From Pholis gunnellus (Eukaryota > Chordata > Actinopteri > Perciformes > Pholidae), in contig OU342809.1 of the NCBI GenBank assembly GCA_910591455.2, positions 18,827,427 through 18,891,426 of the forward strand: DNA of 64,000 nt, given 5' to 3'. Numbering within the stretch: position 1 is the first letter of the stretch; each line of letters opens with the position of its first letter. Made by a program: the position numbers and the translations under genes. Under the pieces are notes generated by a model, which saw nothing but the letters and a program-made list of their open reading frames with translations, had not been told where the DNA came from and searched no databases. Positions 50,649-63,689 of this stretch are shown one piece after another.

Positions 50649-53600
50649 TTTATGTTACACAGCATACTGCAGAGCTTAAATGATTAGCTACCATTAGAGC
50701 ATTTTATAGAAGAGGAGAGGAGGATTACAGTGGTAGTAATATCATGAGGCATTGTATTTCAGACAACATTCATCATGCTATCAGCTTCCTTATTATGAGG
50801 ACTCATGTGGGCACATGTGGCATGCTGGCCATACACCTGACCACCATGAGCAACCAATGCCTCTGTATCTCTCAGTAAATCAGGAGGATAATGTATTTGT
50901 ATGTAAGGTATATCAGGGGCACAGTGGCTGGCTAGTGCTGCAAGTGTGTTCAACACGTGTGGTTAGGTTAGGTTTCAAAAATGATGAATCACAAAACCAT
51001 TGCGCTTTAGCAAGTTTGCCCATTCCTTTTTTCGGCAGACTCCAGCAGGGGTCACTCTAACCTGTGATCTCCAATGAAGACATTGGAGCTGCAACCACCA
51101 ACCAAACCTGACTGGGACTGTCTGGGACTGCAAGAGGTGGGGGTCAGTCAATCAGTCAATCAGTCACTGCTCTGCCTTCACCATGGAGTGAGTTCACTAG
51201 AGGTTCAACTCTGCCCAGCAGAGCAGCGTGAAACCCAGTCCGCCTGCCGCACCGTGGAACACTCTGCTGAACCCACGGCCTCGGGGGGAGGAAATGTTTT
51301 CTCCTCGCTGCTGAAAAAACACCCGCCCCTACCTCTTCTATTTGTATGTGTGTGTGCTAAACTGCTTTAGCTCAGCGTTTAAGCCAATCCAAGATAACGA
51401 TCATTAATTCATTATTTGGTGGCTTTGGCGTGTGGACCGTGAGAGCATTCATCTCAAGGAAATAGAGGAGAGACATTCTTTCTGTTAAAACAAGCGAGGC
51501 TTTTAGATTTCCCAGGGCATGCACGACTTGTGCTTTTCAGTATGTTAGACAGGAAAGAAACAGTAGTGCCTAGGCCTACAGCACTTGAGAAACCACTGAC
51601 AGGCTGTGTTTCAAGGACACAACCTTTAGTTTGTTTTGCTGAGGAGTGAAGTTGAAGTGTGGGCGTAATTCTCTATTTGTCTCTGGACTTCGACTTCCCT
51701 GAACCCTGTCATTTCTAATCTTGGGGGCACAGCTGCTTTCATGCACAGTAGCTTCATGCAACACCAGCTCATATGCACATTTCCAGTGTTCTATAGCATA
51801 TAAATCTTCAATTATATAGATAGCAGGTCACATAACTTCCACAGCAGCTGCAGCTTCACAAACAGACAGGCATTTACATGTTCTGGACACAGTTTCTCTT
51901 TCCCTCTCTGTCTTTCTATGCATGCATATGTGTGCCTGAGCACGCAATGTGTGCCCATGTGTATATGCACACATAATAACAGTGCAAAGGGGAGATAAAA
52001 ACACCACCTTCAGCAGTGGCATAAGTTGGATCAAAAGCACTCACTCTGCACACTGCGTCTTGCCAGCTGAAGGAAAAGCACTACATCTTAAGTGGTTAAT
52101 GTTTGTCGCACAATAGACGAGCAGAAACCCGGTGGGTCTCTTTGAGGTACACCATACATGGCAGGCATTCTGCTTGCAAATGGGTTTTTTTAGCACTAAA
52201 CCGTGCTCCGAGAGAAAGAAAGAGCATAGGAGGGGTTGCCTTTGCTCTTCCCTTTTCTTCAGTTCTGTGATCAATCGTGCAATGCTGGGTTACGTGTGAA
52301 TTAAAGTAGAAAGAGAGAGAAAAGTAGTTCACTTTGTAAAGACTTTTTGCAGATGTAGTGGTGTTGGTTTTGGTCGGTCAATACTTAAACTTCAGACTTA
52401 AAACCCTAAATAATTCCACTTTGTCTGACATTTGAAACCCACGCTGGCATGCAGGTTCAATTTCATTTGCAGGGGTCAAAGCCAGATCGGTAATAACGGG
52501 TTAAACAAACACAGTGTGTGCACAGCGAATACATATTGTGCACTGGGACAGAAGCCCATGAGCGGCACAGATGGCATGTCCATTTGTGTTGTCTGCACTT
52601 TTTTTTGCTGGCCCGTGTTTAATTGGTTGGACAAAGGCTGCGATGGGACAGTGAGGTTATGTTTTTTGGGTCCCATCTCACAGCCATAATGAATTTCAAG
52701 TGTGCTATTTCTGACATTCAATAGCTTAATGGGGTACTCCAGCGATTTGGTTTTGCTCTTCCATAAAATTGGAGTGCTTGCGAGAGACAGATTTAAAAAA
52801 AGAAGGCAGAGGCCGAGATATCCTGACTTCAATGCTGGATCCTACAACTCCGATAATGCAACACATCCACATTCCCTACCCTATCCTTCATCTTTCAAAT
52901 TCAATGCCTTCAGATTACAACGCAGGCTCTCTGGCAAAGTTCAACTTGGACTCTAACTGAAGTCGGTTATTTTATCAGACTTTAGAAAGCTCCCTCCAGA
53001 GCCACAGAAGACGTTATACAACTGTTTTCACACACTGACTGGTTCTCCCCATGATGATTGAACTGAGTACAAATCAGTGGAATGCCTCTTTAATTTTAAA
53101 AGACACCAGTTATTTACAATGCGTTTTGTCATTGAGTGGGACTTCCTGTTGTAATGAAGTCCCATTTGGTCATGAAGTAGCACTATTTTGACAAACAAAC
53201 GGTAGTTAAGTTGTTGTTTTTCTGGTCTACCAGCATCAGTGATTTAAACAGCATCAGACCTGCAGTGCCCATTAAAATCCAACTCAGACCATCGAAAGAG
53301 CCTTTAGCCGGTCTTGGCTGTTTTTTTGTCAGTGAGCTCAAGGCCGGAATTATTTACTTTCCAGAAAGGTGAGACATGGAATACATTTACAAATCAATTA
53401 CAGCCTCCATAATGTAGGAAACACCCCTTAGTGTCTCACAAACATCACTTTATTAAGGCAGACGACAGAAAAGGATTAGCACGTAAACTTTGTTGCATGC
53501 ATGTGAATGACGTGGACTGCAGATAGATGGCATCTGGCTGCAAAAGAAGAAAATCAGCATGTAAAGCAAAGAAATCAGAAAGAAAATAGAAAGAGCTCTT

Positions 53601-55264
53601 TGAGTCAACATTTTGAAGGATGGCTCTGTAACAATTTGTGATGACTCAGCTAATGTATTTGAAGTGCGTTAGTCATAGTATGTACCATATCTAAGAAGCA
53701 AACCTCTCACTACTTGAAATGAAGACAGAAAGTGCTACGTCCTTCTACAGGCTTCATCTCTTTGGACTCTGCTTACAACACTGACTTGTCTCATGCAGAT
53801 TAGCTGATTGGTTTCCCAGGCAACCAGCCCATCATTTGTTCCAGCGTTTATGTCTAAAGCTTGGTGGAGCTCTCACCGTTCCCCTCCACTGTGACCCAGG
53901 AGGCCTTGTCCGTCCCCTTCTCCGTAACATTGTGACAAAGACCAGCCACTCAGGAACGTCCGTCGCAGGCTGAGCCGCAGGAAGAACAAGCAGCACAGAG
54001 AGACACAAGACAGGACGTTGCAACACAAGAAGAATGTCTTGAGAAGCATATTGCTGAACACTCAAAACATTAAAAAGAGAGAAAGAGAAGCTATTCCGTA
54101 TGCTCTAGATTTTATACGGCATGACAAATTGCTTGATTGTTGAAAACAGAACTGCATGCATTGGTGCGTGTGAAGCATATGGGATAATCATTTACAGCTT
54201 TGGGTTGTAATTCATGCAGCTTGTTTGTTGTAAAAGAAATACCGTAGCTCAATCAAAAAGGTACTCAATGCCAAAATCATTGTCACAGACAAATCTCAAT
54301 TCTGTTTACTCTGCTGAGATGCCTGGTAAACCAACAGCCTCACAGGCCGGAAAAACAGTGCACTCGAACACAACAACAAAACCCACAAAAAGGCTTTTGC
54401 ACAAAAGAAAACACAGCTTTTGCGTAGGAGAGGTGTCAGTCATTTAACAACTCAGGTAGGCATGTTTGTATCGTCACCGTTTTAGTTCCTCTTGTGTTTA
54501 TCGGGTGTTTTAGATGGTTTAACGGACACTCTGGCATATGAGTGGCTACCTTTTTACTGAATTCATTATGTCGCCTAATTGTAGTTGAGTATTCAAGTCT
54601 TGTCATGCTAAAGCTGAGACAAGTTCATGACCACTGCAACACGACTGCTCAACCATCGGTTAACATGGAAGAATACAACGCTGATAACACGCAGACATCA
54701 ATAGAAGTTTCTAAAAGTTCAGATTTTAGGGCTCCAGTGTTCGTGGGTGGATGTTTTATGACCTACAGTATTTACCTCTGAAAATCATCCACTTACTCAT
54801 GCATGCCATTTTTTGATGTTACACATCAAAACAGATTGGTTGGGCCATGTACCGAACAGGAATTTTCTAGGTTGTTATTCAGGCGGTTTTTCTTCCCCCC
54901 TTTAAACTAGCCGGGTAAAAGTGATTTTCCCATGGAAATGTCAATTTAGAAGTCAATGATGTCGCCCATTTCAGCGGACCTAGAAACGACCCCTGATTAT
55001 AACATGTATGAGGTAATAATTGGGCCTGCGGGACTAACCAGTTGAGTACAGCACTTAGGGGTCTGAATCAGCACAGGGGCTATTTCTGTGCTATACAAGA
55101 GGTCAGAGGTCAGTAACAACTGAGCATGTTTTCCACAAACGCAGGAGGGCCTGAGCGAAAACACATGATGTTTGGGTTCCTTGACTTCCCTTAAAGCGAA
55201 TTTTCAAAAGGGAGTACACATGCAGTCCAAATAAACATAATGAGAGATGTAAGGAGATATTTAT

Positions 55265-55286
55265 TTACGTAGGACCACCTACGTAA
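55265..55286. repeat. Perfect 9-bp palindrome with 4-nt loop
   Basis: TTACGTAGG, loop ACCA, CCTACGTAA. Confidence 0.95.
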
Positions 55287-55561
55287 CTCGCTTTTGGATA
55301 TAAGATACACCTGAACAAGTACGAGGCAATACGAGATAATGAAAGAGTGGTGGCCGACAGTATATGAAGCTCAAGCACAATATAGGCAATTGCCTTGTGT
55401 AATAATAGAGCTGAAATATTTATCTTCATATTGAGTTTGAAGTCTCATGAAAGTTCAGGCAGCTTTTTGTGTATCCTAGACCCCACCACGCACTTACCAG
55501 ACTTAGCTTCTGTTTAAACTTAGGCCATGTGGTAAAGTGTGTGCGTCCTCTAATCCTGAAG

Positions 55562-55866
55562 CAGAGCCGGCCTGTGGCATAAGCGGTAGAGGTGCCATCC
55601 ATCCACGTGGGCGCCCTGAATGAGGAAATCAAATCAAATCATAATTTTTCAAATTTTTTACTAACGCAATTCCCAAACCATTATTTCGAAAATATTTTTT
55701 TTTTTAAAAAGCCCACAACAACATTACTACGTCACCTAATAAATATGGCCTATTTTCTTGGTTGCCCGCAGCGTCACTCCGGCGCATCATGGCTGCGATG
55801 CAAGGGGCACCGGCTACAATCTCGCCAAGGGCGCCAAATCGCTCAGGGCCGCCTCTGCTCTGCAGG
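55562..55866. mobile_element. Candidate small DNA transposon with GCC-rich termini
   Basis: The left end CAGAGCCGGCCTGTGGCATA resembles the complement of the right end (CGGCCCTGAGCGATTTGGCG, preceded by CAGAGCAGAGG). 'GGGCGCC' words next to both ends are typical of a teleost hAT-like family. The target duplication is not clear. Confidence 0.4.
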
Positions 55867-55899
55867 CTGCACACCATCCTGTGTCAACACAAACAGGAT

Positions 55900-58800
55900 C
55901 ATCCAAAACTCAGCAGAAGTCACCAGTGAGTAAAGAGACGTAAGTCTCTATAATTACAGCCGTGTACGTTCCGTGTCTTTAGTACTTAATAACAGTTTAT
56001 AGTTGATTAAAACCCTTGCACTGAATGTCAGAGAGTTTGTCTATGGGTGGAGAACAAGTTAGTATTAGTCACGACTGTGACTTTATTCCTACAATATATG
56101 TAATAAAAATGTAACTTTTATTAACCTTTAGTTGACAGAAAATCCTTAACTTTTCCAGTATTATTCCGGCTATCTCTGGCTATCATTTACAGTCACTCAC
56201 CCACTGCTTATTAATCATTAATCTACCTGATTTATTGTTGAGTCATAGTATCCACATGCACCATATCAACATGTTTGTTGTCGTCACTCACTGGGATTTG
56301 TAGTTCTGGCCCGTGACTCTTATTTGTTCTACACGGTGACCTTGGGGGAAGGGAGATGCATTAATCCAACGTAAATGCTGCTGACCATCTGTCTGTCTGT
56401 CAGTCTGTGTGTTCAACGTGTCATCATCTGTTGGCCTGTCACACACAATGTCTTCAACAGCCCTGACTGGATCTTAATGAAACTTCAGGGCGAGACTGCT
56501 GCGTGCGGACATTTTCAAAATGACACCAGTTGTCCCAAGTGGGTTGTCATAGAATGGGTTTCATTACCTGCTGCACGCCTCGTTGACTATATCATTCTTT
56601 TCCGTGGTTGTAACATTTTAGAGTTAAAAACGTATTTTGTTCAGATAGAGGCAGTCTGTTCGAGAAAAGCAACACAAGCAGTCAGAACTGTTTTATAGAA
56701 GTCCCCAGTTTCACATAAAACACTTGTTGGGAAGTGAAAAGTTAAATCTAATTTTTAAGTTATTTCCAAAACAGTTGGGAAACTGCTTTTTGCAGAACTA
56801 TCCTTGTTCAACCTCGCCCTCGAGTTTACTTTCAGTTGAGAGTTAACACAGTGCTGCTATGCAATGAATGACTGTAATGAACATTTTGAGTGGGCGGGGA
56901 AAATATTATTGATAAGAATGAATGGTTAATATAAAACTGGAACATAGATCTTTAAAACTATGGATTTCAATGCATGGATTTTTAGGAAACTTAAGAGAAG
57001 TGGGGGAGGATATGTCTCACTGCTCCATTGTGCCCTTTTTTATAATGTACTAAAAGGCCTAAGGGAGGCACAAAAGCTGCAACATTTATTTGGCCAAACC
57101 ACAGATACACAATAAATCAGATGTTTCTGATCTGAATGATTTGTGTCATTTCTCTATTTCTGCTGATTGTCCCGAGGAGGGCCCCATAGTGTTTACTTGC
57201 CTTTATGCCATTCACACTTTCCTTGTTGTAAAACCAGCAATAAAGAAGCTAAAGTTAGCATTTTTCCCTATTGTCCAAATACCTGTTGGTCTGTTTATGC
57301 TTAAGACTAAAGATGTGTGACAATTTAAACCTAGAAAATGATATGAACCTATAAACGATTTAGAGGAATACTATATAAAGAAACTGTACCACACTGTTCT
57401 GGGAATAATTAAGGACATAAACATATTGTTTAATATTTTATTCTGTATATCTTGAATAAGCCGCCACGTTGTTCCAATTTTGTTCCGTCTTACATGCTCA
57501 GCAAACTCTCAGTATTGAGCAGTTCACCACAACTCTTTAGGAACATGCTCATGGCTTTTGTTGAGGAGGTAGCATGAATAAACAATGCACTGCTGATGGG
57601 AGTATTGCATGACTTGGGTGTTTTAAGGCCAAACAAATGCAGGTCTGCGCATCCTGTGGGCCTCTAAGATGTTCAGATTTTATGTCATGTCCTGCAGTTA
57701 CATCATCACTCAAACCTGCAGTGGTCAGCTCTCTGTGATGTGTGTGCAGGCCGAAGGCCCTGTGACGTACTTAAACTGAATGAGTAATTGCACTAGTTGC
57801 AAAGCTGGATGGCTTAGAACATGCACATCATCTGCTGAAGATAGAGCATCCCTGATTGGTTTTTCACACTGAGACAATGTAACTTTTTGATTGAATGTAT
57901 TATTTTGTCCAACAGAGGCGAGATCAAAGCACTTCTACAGAGACATATATAGCTTTCACATTTATTTTCAGCCTAGTGCACTTTGGTAATAGGGTGAAAT
58001 AGCTCTGCTCTAATGCTCTCCTATATTAACAAACTCACGTGTCGAAATCGACATGTTTAATTTAGAGGTTTGGTGCGCATATTGCTCTGAGTGCATTTTG
58101 GGATAAATGACAGATTACTCACATTTGTGTGAGCCTATGTAATCCGATTCCGCTCCAGTTCATTCTGTGCAAACCTCATGTCGTCATACTGTAGCCTACT
58201 GTAGGAGCGCTTCAGCCTCGCGCAGGCATGACGAAACGCCCGCAGAATCATCCAACCCAGATGCACTTTGCACGGCTGTGGATAATGACGACAGCTGTAA
58301 CAATCCCATCATGTTCAAATAACTATCTCATGTGACAATACGTAGCCTGTTTACTTGTTTTCTATTCCTTTTTTTCTTAAAGTATTATTATTATCATAAT
58401 TTGTATTATTATAATTATTTTGTTTTTTATCAGTAGTAGTGGTAGTTGTAGTAATACTATAGGCTTTCACTTTACATCACGTGTGTTTTTTTTCAATTTA
58501 TGAGACGCATCCAACTCAATATACAATTGAGTAATAATATTTCACATTCCACAATCAAAAAGGAGCAGGGAGAGAAAACAAATCTACCTCCTCAAAATGA
58601 AAAGAAAAATAATAAATAGCTTAACATAAAGTATAAGTAGTAATAGTAGGCTAGGTAGGTCTAGTACTATAATTAGTACTCTATAACGGCATTGCTGGTC
58701 TCTTGTCTATTTTTATTTCATCGATTTTGAATCTACTTTTATTACACTCTAATATTTAATTTTGCTTTTCCTTTTGCTTTAAATGTTCTAATGTGTATTT

Positions 58801-58900
58801 ATTCGCCTGACCGCACGTGAATCACTTTGAACTGCCTCTGTGTTGAAAAGGTGTTAAAGAAAAAAACTTCCCTTGTCGAGTCGTAAATGGTTTATACTTT
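55900..58900. other. Intergenic DNA upstream of hipk2
   Basis: Mostly AT-rich, with low-complexity ATT/GTA stretches at 58380-58460. No supported exon. Confidence 0.45.
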
Positions 58901-58912
58901 TTTATAAATTGT

Positions 58913-58942
58913 TATTTATTATTATTATTATTATTATTATTT
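58913..58942. repeat. (ATT)n microsatellite
   Basis: About ten ATT/TTA units immediately before the CpG-rich promoter region. Confidence 0.95.
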
Positions 58943-58959
58943 GTTACGACATTCTTCTG

Positions 58960-59434
58960 TAACTGAGGCTGAAGATAATAATGATGAGGTGACTCTCATC
59001 GTAGTACTCGCTGTCTCCTCGTCGCCTCCATCGACTCGCTCGTCGCTCGACTCGCTCACTGTACACCAAACTCGCTGCGCTCTGACCACTGCAACTTTTG
59101 CAGAGACTCCTCACTCCACAGACATGTCGCACAATAGCTGAAGTGAACCCGTCACCGCGGCTCATCATTTTGAGCCTCCGGAAAAGCAGCCCTGCAGGTG
59201 GGATTTTGGATCGCGCAGCCTCCTCCTCTGTCGCTCCCCCTCGCATCGGAACCTAGGATTGAAAAACGCCTGGATATGAATTATGAGCATTTCCCTCACT
59301 AATGAACTGGGCCAGTAATGCAGGAGACCGCGGCGACTCTCTCATCAGTGTTTCAAGATGGCAGATTTTCATTGAGTTTTGAACATAAATCTCGCTTTAT
59401 TCTTTTGCCATGAATAACAGAAACCCTTGCACCG
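58960..59434 (+). promoter_or_regulatory. hipk2: CpG-rich promoter / 5' leader of hipk2
   Basis: CpG density rises sharply compared with the AT-rich flank, for example at 59000-59060, where TCGACTCGCTC occurs twice (59031-59041 and 59047-59057). No TATA box at a clear position, as is common for broadly expressed regulatory kinases. The transcription start cannot be placed. The leader contains several upstream ATGs: 59123, 59276, 59302 (26 codons, to 59382), 59358 (5 codons, MADFH, strong context AAG-ATG-G) and 59410. The last overlaps the main ATG in another frame. Confidence 0.6.
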
Positions 59435-59453
59435 ATGGCCCCTGTATACGAAG
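59435..59453 (+). CDS. hipk2: First coding exon of homeodomain-interacting protein kinase 2 (partial gene)
   Basis: ATG at 59435 opens M-A-P-V-Y-E and the first base of a Gly codon, then GTAAGAT at 59454 is a consensus donor (phase 1). HIPK2 of vertebrates begins MAPVYEG and has its first intron directly after this short stretch, with most of the kinase in the next, large exon; HIPK1 and HIPK3 begin differently (MAS...). HIPK2 is a nuclear Ser/Thr kinase that phosphorylates p53, transcription factors and co-repressors. Only 19 coding bases are visible, so the call rests on an exact match of the short N-terminus, the donor at the expected place and the CpG-rich context. The ATG lacks a purine at -3 (ACCG-ATG-G). 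The kinase exons lie beyond the right edge. Confidence 0.75.
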
Positions 59454-61017
59454 GTAAGATGCTTTTGAAAATGGGCTGTTTTCTCTCTCTCTCTCTCTCC
59501 TTGTGCGGAGCTCTGTCACTGAGCCTCTACTGTATCAATTGCGATACGATTGAATTGCGGCTGATACGGAAAGAGATGCGTTGCACCTTCCCCTGTTTCT
59601 GTCAGGAACGTTAAACATATATAGGCTATACGCTGTTTACATTATATTACCCACACCAGAGGTAAAGGCTGTCAAATTGCCCGCAGCTCTGTGCATTAGT
59701 GCTGTCGGTCACAGTTAAAGAGTAAATACTCGGATTGAGCTGCCCGGTGTGTGTGTCCGTTAACATAGCGCCGATAAGGCAGCAAACCCCTTCCCGAATA
59801 AGGTCAAAGACAAGCGTGTGTTTCGTAAACCACCTGGTCTACGTGTTGTAAATGTTGTGTAGTGTCCTCGTGTTTGTTCCTGCTACAAATGATCGCTCTG
59901 CTTAAAGACGGGATGAAAGAAGGTCGGAGACCGATCGGCGCGAGTCTCGCCTCTATTCACTCTCATTCTGTCCAAATGATACCACAGCAATCTTAAGACC
60001 GACTGACTTCAGATCACTGATCGATTGATTCAAATGCCTTTTTATTTATTCTTCTTCCGGGAACCAAAGGCAAGCTTATAAACACGACGTATATTCGCTA
60101 TCGCTGCAGTATTGTAGCTGTGACTAATCCAATTGAGAGAATGCTACCGCACGCTTCTCTAAATTGTTTGCTGTCACACAGGTTTTTTTTCTTCTTCTTT
60201 TAATCTAAGAGAGTTATCCACAGATAAACTATTTTGTTTGCTTTGCAATGTCGCTGCACGGTGGGTTATAAATGTTAAACAGTGCAAGCTGTCCACAACA
60301 CGACCCGTGCATGATCGGGGGTCTGTGGATATGGTACAAGTGCAACTACACTAATAGTGGCATAATAAATGAAATACTATGATACATCAGGGCCGTTCGT
60401 GTTATTCGATTTGATGTAATGTTTTGTGAGATTTTGCTTTGATTGCTCTGTAGTAATGTACTTAGTTACTGCAGGCTGCAGAGAGGCTTTTCTGTCATAC
60501 AATGAGACAGATCACCTTTAACAGCATGTCCAAAGGAAGCAGAGGTTTGCACGCTGATCACAAGCTTTTGCAAATTGATTTGCAGCACAAAGCAAATGAT
60601 GACCCTTGATGTTTCCAATATTTATATTCCAGCAGCCTCATGTTTGATATCCTCTTGTCTACTCTATAGTCCCTCTGCTGGTGTTAAAGGGAACCCCTTC
60701 TCTACTGTTGAAAACTACCATTGAGAAAAATAACTATTGAAAAGTATTACTACACGTTTTAAAGTGGCATTATACAAAGATTTCATGCAAAAGTGGGCTC
60801 TAATATGGATATTTAGGTTATGTAATAAGCTGCTATAGAAGATACACTATCACGAACAACAATAACGTTGCTACACACTCCCCACTAAGTGCTGTCATGT
60901 CACTACAATATTGTAGAGATTTTTTTCCTGAGGGGTGTTGGGAGGTTCGCAGGAATAGCCCGAGACGACGGCGTTCCAACATGAAAAGCAAAGTTGAAAT
61001 GAGACTCCTATGCAAAA

Positions 61018-61170
61018 GGTAATTAGTGTAAATTACATTCCCCGGCTTTTCCCCTTCGCCACGGAGAGGAGGAGAAAGGGAAGAGAAAGAGGCGGCAGGG
61101 GGAATTAATTACCTTACCCGTCCTCCTCCGTGTTGGAGGGGCCTGTTATGTAGAGCAGTCATGGAAATGA
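61018..61170. promoter_or_regulatory. Candidate intronic regulatory element
   Basis: The block is framed by GGTAATTA (61019-61026) and TAATTACC (about 61107-61114), an inverted pair of homeodomain-type cores about 80 bp apart. Between them is a purine-rich, CpG-containing stretch. Function is inferred from layout only. Confidence 0.25.
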
Positions 61171-61199
61171 CCGAAGTCTACGAGGGGAAAATAGGTTTT

Positions 61200-61214
61200 G
61201 GGGGGGGGGGGGGG
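61200..61214 (+). repeat. Poly-G run (15 G)
   Basis: 15 consecutive G bases in hipk2 intron 1. Confidence 0.9.
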
Positions 61215-62144
61215 CCTTCGTGTACACTGAGACCGGCAATTATGCTGATCACTCACCCTTTGGAACAGGGCAACTAATAACTTAAATCTATATGATTTCT
61301 ATTTCCTTTGATAGTTTAAAGTTGAGCTTTACAGTAGACCTGCTTTCACATGCATAATCACTTATTTGGACGTATTTGTTTAAACACAGTGGAGATTTCT
61401 GGTAATGTTTATGACGCTTGTAGCGGTCATTGTTGTGTCCTTTTTCCTTCTTTTTTTTTTTTGTACGTGTTTGCCTTTGGTCCGTCTTGGCCCAGACAGT
61501 AAGCCATAAGGCGGGCCTGCTGGCAGGCAGGGCAGCGGCCTGATCACCCTGGGAGCCTGGTCTCATAACCCAAACTGACACCTTGATGGATGTCTGATGA
61601 ACGGAGCAGGTCCAGCAGCCCCCAGCTGTGGAAAAGCTAATATTCACACACCGCCAAACCCTGCCTGCCCCTCTTCCCTGGCTGGATATTGGTGTTGTGG
61701 TGTGCTCATGCCTGCGTGAGCATTTGTCTCTATCTGCGTATGTCATGCACACATGTGGCTTCACCCATTTGTATGGCAGGCCTGCAAGAGGATTAGGCAG
61801 CTGCGAGGCTGGGCACCAGGCAGGGAGGCAACTTCATTTGCGGATCTGCCTCTCACAGGTCAGCCAGTACTATTCCAGAGAGGATTCTTTCATTCACGCC
61901 AGGAAAAAACGGACAGAGTATGACTCAGAGGCTGCTGCTGATGATGATGATAGTGGTGACAGGCGCTACAGCATCACAAGGCAGATTAATGTTTTATCCA
62001 TCCACGCGGCTATTATGTGTTAATGCGACTTTGAACAACCTCGCAGTTTCCAGGTATGGGGAATTTACCTTGCCTTGTTTGAGGGGAAGTTACTCCTCTG
62101 ACGACAGAAGGACAGACTTTCTCAGGAACTGCCCTCAACTCTCT

Positions 62145-62170
62145 CCCCCCCCCCCCCCCCCCCCCCCCCC
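62145..62170. repeat. Poly-C run (26 C)
   Basis: 26 consecutive C bases in hipk2 intron 1. Confidence 0.9.
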
Positions 62171-62937
62171 TCCTCTCCCCCTCACACTTGTTTGGACCCG
62201 CTTGATTGATATCTTCCTCACAGGCTACGACCCAGGCTTAGGCTCCAAGGTTGCAGCTTTTTAAAACTTTGATTAGAATTGCAGGAAGAACCCCGGGGGC
62301 CTTTTGGGGGGGCCGCTGCCAGTGGCAGAGTCAGGGGAACCGAGGAGGGTCTCTCTTCCTGGCTGTTATGACAAGCAGGGTGGCGTGTTTAGCTCTTCGG
62401 CGTCCACGTCGGAGAAGGAGAGAGGCCTGGGGAGGGAGGTTAGCTAAACAGTTGAAAAGAGATGCGGCGGTATTTTAAATAGCTCACAGGAAAGAACAGT
62501 CATCACTCAAATCCTGTACTGAAGGTGCAAATCCTTGTAGGTGCCATTGAGAGTGTTTATCTCTTGTTTTTCGCTGTCACTCAGCGGCCGCTTTGTGTTG
62601 ACCTGATGCGTCGCCCCGTGACATGTTTGGAAGGCGGTTTGCTCAGAAAAGGGTTATGAAAAAGGATAAGCTGTCTTTACAAGTATCGCTTTTGCATTAT
62701 TCAAAGCTTCCGATCTGAAAAGGAAGACAAATCCAGTGTTCAGGGATCCGTTGTGCTATTGATTTGTTGAAGCATTTAGTAGAAGAAGCTGAAGCTTTGG
62801 AGGGAGATAGAATGTGAGTTTTGTGCGAGATGAGGCGTGTGCGTGTAGCTCTCAGCTGAAGACAAGGGACCATGTGAGCTCTCTGATGTGCTGAAATAGT
62901 TCACAGGTGTGATCAGAGGGTTTTGGAAACAGATGAC

Positions 62938-62953
62938 GGGGGGGGGGGGGGGG
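62938..62953 (+). repeat. Poly-G run (16 G)
   Basis: 16 consecutive G bases followed by CGGCGGG, in hipk2 intron 1. Confidence 0.9.
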
Positions 62954-63689
62954 CGGCGGGACGTCAGCCTGAACTGAAATGACAGGTTAGTATAGAGGCC
63001 AGTCTGACACAGGAGATCCCAGCCTTGAATATGAGCACAATACTTCTGGCCTATGTCAGCAGGCTCAACTTTTCATTTACTCTTTTTAGTAAATTTCTCT
63101 GGAGTGAAGCTGCCTCTAGTACTCCAGCACATTATTCTTCTGGCTCTTTTTTTTTTCCCTTCTTCTTTCCTTTAGCTTGGAGAAAATTCAATTGAGATGC
63201 AAGGGGACTTTGCAATTCTCATTTTCTCTTCAGTCAGTAAGCCTTCCTGTTTTAGTGCTTCTGCCATATGTTTCAGACCTCTCTCGGAAACAACTCTGAA
63301 AGCCGGGCTCCGCAGTCCTTGAAGCGGGAGACCACATCAATTGCTGACATGAGTTGGTTTTTTATCGAAGGGGGAGGCTGACTGGGATGGAGCCTCAACC
63401 CTGTCGACTGCTTACACAAGGCATTTCCGTGTTGGTTGTCATGCATGTGTAAAGGCCCTTTTTTTCTCCCTGCACTGTTGTTTCACACTGTGTATGGTGT
63501 CAGCTTGTGGGGAGCAGCTGCCTCTGGCTCTGACTAGCAGTGTAACGACTCCAGGCTCTGTTAAGTAAGGGAACCAGTGTGGCAGGCATCTTAAAGTTGC
63601 TTTGCTCTCTGGCCTGTAATCTAAAAGTTGATATAGATTTAAGTTGCAAGTATGCGATAGCATTTAAAGTGATAGCACTCAAATGTCGT

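Larger units (their letters stand above)
48030..55260. other. Gene-poor stretch
   Basis: A (CA)n at 49769-49825, an 11-bp tandem repeat at 50607-50648, and (AGTCAATC)3 at about 51143-51167. The two-sided open frames at 49874-50257 and the signal-peptide-like minus frame at 53873-54061 lack supporting splice or family evidence. Confidence 0.45.

Noticed and set aside
53873..54061. Minus-strand frame with a signal-peptide-like start and a GTGAGAG donor-like end
   Set aside because: Hydrophobic start could suggest a secreted peptide, but the most protein-like text is split over different frames and no family is recognised.
61288..62264. Overlapping open frames of 114-158 codons on both strands
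   Set aside because: They lie in the first intron of hipk2, overlap each other on opposite strands, include homopolymer-coded stretches and match no family I know.
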